Assembly: GCA_003971905.1 (NCBI GenBank)
Contig: RSEE01000098.1
Span: 131,501-195,500, forward strand
From: Moniliella sp. 'wahieum'
Lineage: Eukaryota; Basidiomycota; Moniliellomycetes; Moniliellales; Moniliellaceae
Reading direction: 5' to 3'
DNA length: 64,000 nt
Both the position numbers and the translations under genes were made by a program. How positions within the stretch are numbered: position 1 is the first letter of the stretch; each line of letters begins with the position of its first letter. The notes beneath the pieces were generated by a model, which was not told where the DNA came from, did no database searches, and was given only the letters and a program-made list of their open reading frames with translations. This document shows positions 51,375 to 60,295 of the stretch, piece by piece.

Positions 51375-51473
51375 GGTCGATTAGCTCATTGGTCAGAGCG
51401 TGGTACTAATATATTCCTTCTGTAGGAAGTGTTGGTGATGCCAAGGTCATGAGTTCAAGCCTCATATTGACCA
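51375..51473 (+). tRNA. tRNA-Ile (AAU) with intron
   Basis: Acceptor GGTCGAT pairs fully with ATTGACC, discriminator A; D-arm TAGCTCATTGGTCAGAGC; anticodon stem TGGTA/TGCCA with loop CTAATA, anticodon AAT; T-arm CATGAGTTCAAGCCTCATA. About 26 bases of intron follow position 37, containing TTCCTTCTGTAGGAA, which can form a hairpin. A T-run (51475-51483) terminates. Confidence 0.9.
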
Positions 51474-51919
51474 GATTTTTTTGGCGCTGCTGGGTTGGTA
51501 TTTCTCTGCAGTGGCGTATGACTTGGCGTCGAGGCGCAAGCCACGCCCTCCCCCTAGTGCTCCTTGTCCATCACACAGCAGTATGCTAAGGAACATTGTC
51601 AGGCATAGGTAGACGTTCGCCGTTAGCCGCTGACCCCCTTCAAACCCCAAACACTGATGCAGCAGGCACGTCACCAGAATTGTTTCGGTTTCGCTACAAG
51701 CGCCGACGGCCGCTACAGACCAGTGCTCGTCATATGAACTTAGGATGACACTGTTCCCCTGTCCCGTGGATGGGCACGACTTACGCTTTGAGTGCCCGAG
51801 ATGCCTGCCCTACACATAGTGGACTCTCAGGTGGACTACCCCATTTTCTTCGCTCTGGTTTAACCTGTTCAAGACGGCAGATCCCCGTCTTGGTTATGCA
51901 TTGGACGTTCGAGCGTCAC
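51474..51919. other. 3' region between tRNA-Ile and the hydrolase gene
   Basis: No gene seen; about 450 bp of 3' flank of the minus-strand hydrolase. Confidence 0.4.
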
Positions 51920-53776
51920 TTACGCCTGGGACTCAGCCATGCGCGTCACCCACTCCAGCACCTTGCGTTGGAGGCCAGGCTTGGGACCATGGAATGCGTT
52001 CAGCGCCTCGATCAGCTCCGTGGCCGAGGGCTGGTTCGAGCCAGCACCCGGGTGCTCGCCCGCCAGAAGCGCGGCACACTCCGCCTCCGAGGGAAGGGCA
52101 AATGGGTTGTGGGTCGGGGCCCAGCCGAGCGGGCCAAGGGTCTCTGGCACGGCGTGGTCGCCGTCGTTCTGCGGGGTCAGACGCCAGGACCTCTTGTCTG
52201 GCTTGCCCTTCGAGCCATCCGTCCCCCTCGGGCGAGCGCGGCGTGATCAACTCCAACTTGGGAACCGTCAACTTCATACCATACTGCGCAGCCTCCTTGC
52301 CCGACGAAAAGAAGAGAGAGCCAATGTCTTTCGAGTTGATCTTGTCGAGCGAGGCGGGGGACCAGGCGGGCGAACCGGTGCGCCGCTTGCCAGTCGCAGG
52401 TCCTTCTCGAGCACATGGGTAACTCCCGTGTAGAAGTCCCTGTTCTGGCCCTTGGGCGGCGCATTCAGGTCGCAGAACGCAGTGGCACGCGCGCATGTCC
52501 ACATCAAAGCTTTGCGGAAGACGCATGGAGCCCACCGCCTCAGCCATGTGACGGTGCGTCACAACCAGCGAGCGGGGACTCTTGGTCTTCAGCACCTCAT
52601 GGGTCGTCTTGGCCCACGCGGCAATCGCCTCCCATGCAGCGCTCGTATTGGCAAAGTGTCCGTGGACGCCCGAGACGAGTGCTTTGCCCGCCGGGGAGGC
52701 CCACGGTTGAGGTGCATACAGTTCCTCGAGCGAAGTGTAAATGGCTTGCACCCCGTGCTTGGGGTACGTGTGAGAACCAAAGACGTAGTCCATTGCGACC
52801 CCGCGGGCCAAAGAAGGGGCTCTTTTCCATCGCGTCGGGAGCGACCTCTTCGTTTGCCGGGTCCAAGGGGTCAATGCTAAAGTCCTCCAGTACGTCGTGC
52901 ACGCGGGCGGAAATCGAGGGGGCAATGGGCTGGGTGGGCGTCGTAGGCGGCTCCTGCTGCGTCAACTCGAGGCTCTCTTGCACTCGGGGATCGCGGTCGA
53001 ACGGACATAGTGCGTGCCCAAGCCAAGGTAATACACTTCCCATCCCGCCAGCCTGTGCCCCGTCAGCAAGGTACAACCCGACCCCGCCATCGAGCCGGAC
53101 CAAGTTGCGGCAACGCCAACGTCGGGGAAAAAGCCGATGCCAGTTTCGGGCATGGCCCACATCGTGCGCCCGGTTACCACCCGGAACGGAATGTGAGAAG
53201 ACAAGCCGACACCGCCCCCCATCGTGATACCATCGAGCAAAGCAACTGCGGTCTTGTCGTGAGGCAGGTTGGCCACGGCCGAACGGGCGGCGAACTGGCC
53301 CAGACGGGCCAGCGAGTAGTCCAATTCGTATTCCTTCTGGAAGAAACGGAGCGACTCATCCCGTTTGCTAGGGTCGTCGCTATTCGCCGCCCGAACCACG
53401 GCGAGCACATCGCCGCCCGAGCAGAAGGCACGGCCCTCGTGCGTCAGGACCAAGATGCCCGCCGTGGTGGAGGAGAGAAGAGGTCGAGCTCCTTGCGCAG
53501 AAGCGTAACCATAGGCAGGTTGAGCGCGTTGAGCGCCTTGGGACGGTTCAGCGTCACCGTCCGTGCGTTGCCGACGGCCTTGCTGCGCACCAGCAGCTCT
53601 TCGTCGGGCAGCTTCAACGCGGCAGGCACGCGCCCGACGCGGTCAGCGTGCGCTTGGGCGCGCGACGCGCACGGAGGCCGCGGGGAGCGCACGCGCGCGC
53701 GTGCGCACTGCGCCCAGGCAGCGGCAGACAGAGGGGGGCGCGCGAGAGACGCAGACACGCGGCGCAGAGGCATCAT
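51920..53776 (-). CDS. EHD3: 3-hydroxyisobutyryl-CoA hydrolase, mitochondrial (Ehd3-like)
   Basis: Crotonase-superfamily hydrolase of valine catabolism; in yeast the homologue is also the mitoribosomal protein mS47. An Arg/Ala-rich presequence (MMPLRRVSASLARPPL) precedes NARTVTLNRPKALNALN (about 53565), the oxyanion-hole segment HEGRAFCSGGDVLAVV (53440), DGITMGGGVGLSSHIPFRVV (53225-53170), MWAMPETGIGFFPDVGV (53160-53110) and LTGHRLAGWEVYYLGLGTHYV (53065-53010). The C-terminal part contains KALVSGVHGHFANTSAAWE, LVVTHRHMAEA, DFYTGVTHVLEKDL and a final helix VLEWVTRMAESQA. MGGG and PETGIGFFPD are signatures of the hydrolase rather than a plain enoyl-CoA hydratase. Frame changes occur near 53465, 53050, 52985, 52810, 52480, 52380 and 52200. 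Length about 600 residues, longer than bacterial homologues. Confidence 0.9.
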
Positions 53777-54070
53777 CTTGAGGGCGTCGGCAGTTGCAGT
53801 TGCAGCGGCGTCGTCTGTTAATCATTCCGTTTGTTCCCGGCGCTGCGCCCCCAGAACAGGCCGCCCCGCCCGGCGTTCCGCTCGCGGCCATTCCGCCCGC
53901 GCCTGAAACGTTCACGCGGTGGCTGCGGCGCTGGTTCTGTTCGTAACCCTAGCCCGCGTGACAAGAAGAAAATAATGCTGCGGCACACACCCTACGGCGC
54001 CTGCGCTTGGCTGTGGGCGCTCGCCCGGCCGCCCCGCCTCCTCTTTTCCCCCCACCGTTCTCCAAGCAAA
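53777..54070. promoter_or_regulatory. Shared upstream region of EHD3-like gene and RPS2
   Basis: About 290 bp separate the divergent starts of the mitochondrial hydrolase and ribosomal protein uS5, so both promoters lie here. CGCTGCG/GGCGCC-rich; CCCTAGCCCG near 53948. No TATA box. A pyrimidine-rich TCTTTTCCCC stretch at 54041-54050 precedes the ribosomal protein start, as in many ribosomal protein genes. Confidence 0.5.
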
Positions 54071-54836
54071 ATGGCTGACGCTGCTCCCGTGGACGTGGTG
54101 GTTTTGGACGTGACCGTGGCGGCCGTGGCCGTCGTGGCCGTCGTGGCGCTCGCGGCGGCGAGAAGGAGGAGTGGGTTCCTGTCACCTCGGTTGCCGCCTT
54201 GTCAAGGACGGCAAGATCAAGTCGATTGAGGAGATCTACCTCTTCTCGCTCCCGATCAAGGACCAGGTTGTGGACCTGCTGCTCCCCAAGCTCAAGGACG
54301 AGGTCATGAAGATCCACCCGGTCCAGAAGCAGACCCGTGCCGGTCAGCGTACCCGCTTTAAGCTTTCGTCGCCGTCGCGTTGGCGACTCGGACGGCCACT
54401 TGGGTCTCGGTGTCAAGTGCGCCAAGGAGGTCGCCACGGCCATCCGCGCCCGCCATCAACCTGGCCAAGCTCTCGGTCATCCCCGTTCGCCGTGGCTACT
54501 GGGGTGCTGCGCTTGGTGAGCCCCACACGGTGCCGATGAAGGTCAGCGGCAAGACGGCGTCGGTCATGTGCCGTCTCGTCCCCGCCCCCCGCGGCACGGG
54601 CATTGTTGCTGCCCCGGCCTCGAAGCGTATGCTCCAGCTTGCCGTGTCACCGACTGCTACACCCAGTCGTCCGGCCAGACTGCACCATGGGCAACTTTAT
54701 CAAGGCTACGTTTGAGGCGGTGTCCAAGACCTACGGCTTCCTCACCCCCAACCTGTGGAACAACATCCCACCCCCCTCCTACTCCCTTTGTAGTACTCTC
54801 GGCCACCTGGCCAAGGCCGCCAAGAAGGCCCTCTAA
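54071..54836 (+). CDS. RPS2: 40S ribosomal protein uS5 (S2)
   Basis: Small-subunit protein near the mRNA entry site. After MADAAP an Arg-Gly-Gly tail ([12 protein letters not shown]...) leads to [135 protein letters not shown] and [16 protein letters not shown]. All are hallmark eukaryotic uS5 blocks. The frame breaks near 54085, 54190, 54355, 54450, 54645 and 54685. As this gene is essential, these breaks are a strong argument for sequence error across the window. Total about 250 residues, normal. Confidence 0.93.
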
Positions 54837-55074
54837 GTGGTGTACCGCTTCAATGTCATTTAAAATTCCTTGCCTTGTCTAGGCCCCCCCCCTTTATTAT
54901 GTGAACGGCAGATGATAGCTCGTCTGTAGAAATTTCTAGACACGATATATCGACGGATTGAATACGGTTTGCAGGTGCTTCGGGTGGTGAGGATATTGTT
55001 TCCTGTGCTCAGCTTGAACTCGCGGTTAGGGTTCGTTGATGGTGGGAGATCCAAGTTGTGTGGGTCGCAAAAAT

Positions 55075-55160
55075 TGGACGAATAGGGAATCGAACCCCAG
55101 ACCTCACACAAATGCACAGGTGATGCGAAGCGTGCGCTCTACCAACTGAGCTATCCGCCC
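55075..55160 (-). tRNA. tRNA-Ala (CGC) with intron
   Basis: Acceptor GGGCGGA pairs with TTCGTCC and includes the alanine identity pair G3:U70; discriminator A. D-arm TAGCTCAGTTGGTAGAGC; anticodon stem CACGC/GTGTG, loop TTCGCA with anticodon CGC; T-arm CTGGGGTTCGATTCCC. About 12-14 intron bases follow position 37. Confidence 0.9.
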
Positions 55161-55347
55161 GGATATAACCTACCAGGCAGATGGCAGTTTATCAGCATGA
55201 GCACAGAAAATCATGCTGTTCACCGTGCCAATAGGGTTCGTGCTGGTATCTCCGTTAGAGTGCTACGCATGACGATGACTGGAGGCACCAACCTTCCACG
55301 GCCTGCGCTCGGAACCACCTCACCACCACCTTCACTCTTCTAAGAGG

Positions 55348-56497
55348 ATGAACTTGCACATTGTTGGTGTCGGTTCCGTAGGGGGCCTGTTTGCCTTCTT
55401 TGCCAAGCGTGCTCTCCGGTTGGAGGGGGCCCAGCGCTTCCGTTCCCCGGGGGCATCTCTTCCAGGAAAGCACGGTGACCCTGCACTTGAACCGGCCTCC
55501 GCCCCCCTCGGCCATGGCCGCGGATGGGACGGCGACTCTGACGCGTGAACAACCCGATGGAAAGTGGAGAAAGAGAGCGGGTTTCTTCTCGAGCTGTCCC
55601 CGGGGAGACGAGCACGATTGACGTGTTGGTAATTGCACTCAAGTCGGACTTGACCCTGTCCGTTGTCGGTCCCTTGATCCAACGTTTCCGCAAGGCCGAC
55701 CACCCCAATGGTCCCTCGACCGTTGTCTTTCTCCAGAATGGGGTTGGGAACGATGAGTTGTTTCTCTCCCACTTCTTTTCCAGTCCGAACAGCCCGGTGG
55801 GACGGCCGTTTGTGTTTGCTCAACAGCAATAGTCATGGTACGGGACGCAAGGAACCCCTTTGGGTTCGCCACCTCGGCTTCAACCCTTTCACTTTGGCCT
55901 GCCGCGCGCGAAACGGCGGAACGTGCGGGGGGAGAAGAGTCACTGTTTGCCCACTGGAAGGATGCTAGCCCACCGCTGCACTGGAACACAGACGCTGTCA
56001 GACTTGATCCAACTCTTGGCCAGCGCGCCGATGGCTACCCCGGCACTTGCTCAATCACGCTCGAGACTGGGGACAAGTTTGCGCTGCGGGCCCTGCAGAA
56101 ATTGGTGGTCAACTGCTGCGCCAATGCGATTGGTGCCGGTGCACGACGTGAGAATGGGGGTGCTGGATCGGCCGGAGCTGAATGCTCTCCGACAAGAAGT
56201 GACTGTGGAATGTGCTGCGGTGCTGCGTGCGCGTTGGCTTGCTGAGCATCCGGGTACGAGCCAAGTGCCCAAAGATCCAGGTCGAGGCCCTGCACGATGC
56301 TGTGTTCAACCTGATTGATCGCAACCGGATCAACAGGTGAGCATGCTCCAGGACATTTACTCGGGCCGGGGCCGACGGAGATTGACCTGCTTAATGGCAC
56401 CGTTGCCGCTTGGGGCGCCAAATACGGAGTGCCGACACCGTTGAACGACATGCTCATCGCCCAGGTCAAGCAGCGGGCCAAGGAGAGCAAAAAGTGA
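55348..56497 (+). CDS. 2-dehydropantoate 2-reductase (ketopantoate reductase)
   Basis: NADPH-dependent step of pantothenate/CoA synthesis (Pan5-like). The N-terminal nucleotide-binding motif is MNLHIVGVGSVGGLFAF (55348-55398). Middle: IDVLVIALKSD (55618), VGPLIQRF, STVVFLQNGVGNDELFL (55715-55765). C-terminal domain: LQKLVVNCCANAIGA (56093-56137), VRMGVLDRPELNALRQEV (56148-56202) and the family signature SMLQDIYSGRGPTEIDLLNG (56341-56397), followed by WGAKYGVPTPLNDML. The order (GxGxxG, QNG, N-x-NxxxA, S-M-x-D...TEID) is diagnostic. Frame changes near 55415, 55560, 55830, 56030, 56140 and 56335. Length about 370 residues. Confidence 0.87.
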
Positions 56498-58030
56498 AGG
56501 GATGCGTTGTCGCAAGTGGCACTACTTAGAGGTTATGGCCAACATTCAATGGCCTCCATCCGTACTCCATCCTCACGCGCCTCACGCCCCATCTCGCTGA
56601 CGGTGCGGCTATGGCATGTATTGTGTGCATGGCACAATGACAGGAAGGATGAACGTGATGAACGATGACGCGGATGACGGCGGTTCGATTGGGCAGATCT
56701 CTTGGCATCGTTCGTGGCCGTGGCAAGCTCATGTGTGTCCCAGCCGTAGAATTAAAATGTGGATCGCACAACATGTGCCGAGTGTGGGGATGCATGTGAC
56801 ATGTGAGACCTCTGGCGGCGCCACACTGGGCCACATGCATCGCGAGTTGATCGTCGTGCCCAGCGCCCGAGCAGCATGGCCACGCGTCCCACCTCAGACC
56901 TGTCGCAGCTCTGGCGAGGCGAGGCGCTGCTGGCTGGAGAGTGGCGAGCACAGGCGAGAGCGAGTCGAGTGACTTTCACTGGGCTGGCAGCCGACCAGTC
57001 GATCGCCGGCGGCCATGTGGCCGGGAAGCCGAGCCACCGCCCGCCATCTGCCGGCTCAGCACGCACTCCACTGCGCCCCAGACCACGCCAGTAAGAGGCT
57101 CGACTTGGTGGGCACACGCGCCTCGCCGCTCGCCGCTCGTGTCGCCTCGTACCCTCGCTCGCGCCCCGCAGCCTCGTGCGGCTGAGCGCTGGAGAGGCTG
57201 AGCGCTTGGCGCTCAGCGCGCCGCCTTGGCGTCTGCCCGGCACAGCCCCTCAACGTCATGCCCAGCCACACACATGGCCGCCAAGACTGGCGCCCATGTG
57301 GCGACGAGGTGTTGCATGTTGCAGGCCAGCCGCTGGCCTCCGGCTGGCCCTCACGCCTCCCGTTGCGACGCCAGGTCCGGTGCCTCGCGCCCTGCCGCTG
57401 CCGCCGCATGCGGCCATGCACGGCGTCATGGATCATCCTCCGTCCTATCGTAGCCGCCCCGCCCACCGCAGGGCACCCCTCTCCCCTGGAAGGCACGCCC
57501 TGCCGCTCGTCTCGCATCTCAGATCTTATCGCATCCCTGTTTGTCGGGCGGTTGGCGTGCTGCCCGGGGGCACGATCCTGCATGCAGGGCAGGGCAGGCA
57601 AGCCATGGCAGATACCAGGTGCTTCGGAGGTTCGGGCACGAGGTTCACGCCTGTTCTGCGCCTCGCCATGATGCGCAGGAGCTACGATACCCTCCCCTCA
57701 GGCCCTACCGCCGGCCCCGAAGGCGCACGAGTCGCTACTGAGGTTGGGGCGCGGTGGGCAGCGTGTGCCGGCCAGCATGGATCCCACCAACACACCATGC
57801 GTTGAGCCACACCCCCCTCCCTACTCCGGGCTCACCTGCGCACCAGAGTGGCATGGAGTACAGCAAGGCATCAAGTCAACCGGACAGAGGGCCCCGTTCC
57901 CTCTCGACCAGGGCGATGGCTACTTAAACACCCCATCCTGTCCCAGTAGCGTCATTTCCTCACCATCCCTCTTCCCCCTCCACCTCTCTACGCCCTTCCT
58001 CACACACTCTCTCCACGCTAACGACCCGTC
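56498..58030. other. Intergenic, promoter side of protease copy 2
   Basis: No supported gene in 1.5 kb of GC-rich DNA. Contains an ATGTGACATGTGA unit (56794-56806) and a block of GCTGAGCGC-type units (57180-57222). A pyrimidine-rich stretch at 57960-58015 directly precedes the protease start. Confidence 0.45.
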
Positions 58031-59595
58031 ATGCAACTTACTTCCAACTTCCTCGCTCTTTCGGCTCTGCTCGGCGCGCTGGCCGTGTCCGCTCAGCCTA
58101 CGGCCGCCACGGCCAGAAATCCCCATGAAGCGCGGCGTTCGCGGCAACCTTCTCGATTCGAATGGCCATGTGTCGTACGAGAAGATCGCCAAGGAGGTCG
58201 ACCACCTGCGGCCAAGTACGTCCGCAACATGAAGGCCTACGAGGCCAACACGGGCTCCAAGCATGCGATGGACGCCCTCCACCTTCTTTCGCCGGCCCAG
58301 CGCCGTGGAACGGGAAGCGTGTCGCTTACCGACACGGAGAACCAGGAACTGTGGGTGGGCAACATTGGCTTCGGCACGCCTGTGCAGCAGATTCCCATTG
58401 GTACGTTTACCTCTCCCTATTCTCCGCTTTATATCTCAACACTGACATGATAATTTTGGACCAGACTTCGACACTGGTTCGTCCGACACGCTCGTCAACC
58501 CGTCGGCTTACTCGCCGTCCAAGTCGAGCAGCTCGAAGGACACCCACACCACCTTCCAGGACTCGTACGGCGACGGCACCACCGCCTCGGGTGAGGTCTA
58601 CTCGGACAAGCTGAGCATTGGTGGTCTGACGGCCAACACGGCGTACATTGGCCTTTCGCAGCAACAGTTCATTAAGAACGAAGGTTCGAGCCAAGGCATC
58701 ATGGTATGGCTTTCCCTCGCTCGCCTCCTTCCAGCAAAAGGAGCCCTACTTCTTCTCCCTGATCAAGGCCAACGCGGTGGATGCGCAGGCTTTCCAGATG
58801 AAGCTCCGCAAGCAGGGTTCTACGCTTACCCTCGGCGCGCCAGGCGCCACCTACACGCCGGTTACCGATGCTGCCTACTGGTCCGTCTCGGGCTCCATCA
58901 GCCACGGGGGCTCCGGCAGCTCCAAGAAGGACAAGGCCCGCGCCCGTAAGAACCGCCGCCAGTTTGGTTCCGACTCTGGCTGGGACGATGGCTCGTACGG
59001 ATCGGAGGGCTCGGAGGCTCGTACGGTCGGGTTCGTACGGCTCTGGTTCGTACGGCTCGGGCTCGTACGGCTCTGGTTCGTACGGTTACGGCTCGTACGG
59101 ATCGGGCTCGTACGGCTCGGGCTCGTACGGCTCGGGCTCGTACGGTTCGGGTTCCGGCTCGTACCCTGGATCTGGCTCGTACGGTGGTTCGGGCTCGACC
59201 GGTGCCGGCTCTGGCGGTGCTGCTCTGGCTGCTCCGGTTCCGGCAACGGGAGCCAGGTCAACGGCATCATCGACTCGGGCACGACGCTGATTGTTGCGCC
59301 TACGAGCGATGCGCAGGCGCTCTTCTCTTCGATGGGCCTCAAGACGTCCAACCAGCAGGGCCAGTTGACTGCGACGTACCCTTGCTCGCAGCAGCCCAAC
59401 GTGAGCTTCACCTTTGGCGGCAAGACCATCCCGCTCGGCGACACGACCTCGTTCGGTACCGCGTCGGACGGCTCGTGTGTGTTTGCGGTGGTCGGTGCCG
59501 ATGTGGGCAGCGCTGGCTGGATCGTGGGCGACCCGCTGTTCCAGCAGACGACGGTCACCTTTGACGTTGGCGGCAAGCGCGTCGGCTTTGACTAA
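58031..59595 (+). CDS. Secreted pepsin-like aspartic protease, copy 2
   Basis: A1-family endopeptidase. Signal peptide MQLTSNFLALSALLGALAVSA; propeptide with IPMKR; KEVDHLRPKYVRNMKAYE; TENQELWVGNIGFGTPVQQIPI up to intron 58401-58464 (GTACGT...CCAG); first active-site motif DFDTGSSDTLV (58465); FQDSYGDGTTASGEVYSDKL; SQGIMGMAFPSL (frame breaks at 58703-58715); ARARKNRRQFGS; the Ser-Tyr-Gly linker; then IIDSGTTLIVAPTSDAQALF (59268); FTFGGKTIPLGDTTSFG; GSAGWIVGDPLFQQ; stop at 59595. Both catalytic Asp are present. It mirrors copy 1 at the DNA level including intron sequence. Likely secreted and processed by a Kex2-type protease. Confidence 0.92.
59020..59215 (+). repeat. GGCTCGTACGG-type linker repeat in protease copy 2
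   Basis: About fifteen tandem 12-15 bp units (GGCTCGTACGG with CTCTGGTTCGTACGG variants) encode Ser-Tyr-Gly-Ser-Gly repeats between the two catalytic lobes. The unit contains the palindrome GTAC. Confidence 0.9.
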
Positions 59596-60295
59596 GTGTC
59601 CTCTTTCCGGCATGCGATCCGTCGCTTCATCGGGCCGGGTCCTCCACTACTTACGACAGATAGACGCTGGACCCCCCTCTGCCCCTCTCGCTCTTATTGT
59701 CTCTTCTCTCTTCTCGCTCTCTTGTTGCTTTCCTGGCTCTCCACTCTCTTGATGGGATGGTTGGCCACATTAATGCAAAAGCTTGTTGCATCGTATCCGT
59801 GGGTATAACCGGTAACCCCGCTTTTTATAGACACCGTTCGTGGGGTGCTCATCGATCGCGCTCATCGGGAGCAGATATTGGGAACGACAGGCGCATTAGT
59901 AGTCAGTGCCCCGACTCGACGCGAAATCGAGGCAATATACCGGACACCCCGGTGAAAACACTCTAGGGATGGGCATCGGAGAGACAGTCGGTGGCGGTGG
60001 GGGGAGGGACAGAATTGGCTGTTGTAGAGAGAGACTCGTAGTTTGTCTCTCTTGCACATCGCATGCCTGCGGGTAGGAAGCAAGGCGGTTGCCACCCCGC
60101 GTCAGTAGCTATAGGTTGATTTCCCCAGGGGCTGGCTATTCGTGATCGAGTTATCGTTCTCGGTTACTTCTACGTTATGATGAGGCTATCCATGGATAGC
60201 ATCAACACGACCGCGACGACTACTACCACAGCTGAGTAGATAATAACACAAACATCATATATCGACCATTTTTTTGCAGTTGCCAGCACAGAGCC
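59596..60295. other. Intergenic between convergent genes
   Basis: 3' regions of protease copy 2 and BRR2. No gene seen; one GGTATAACCGGTAACC unit at 59801-59816. Confidence 0.45.

Noticed and set aside
43454-59595. Protease pair as arms of a composite transposon
   Set aside because: The repeated unit ends at the coding boundaries, has no terminal inverted repeats of its own and no transposase between the arms.
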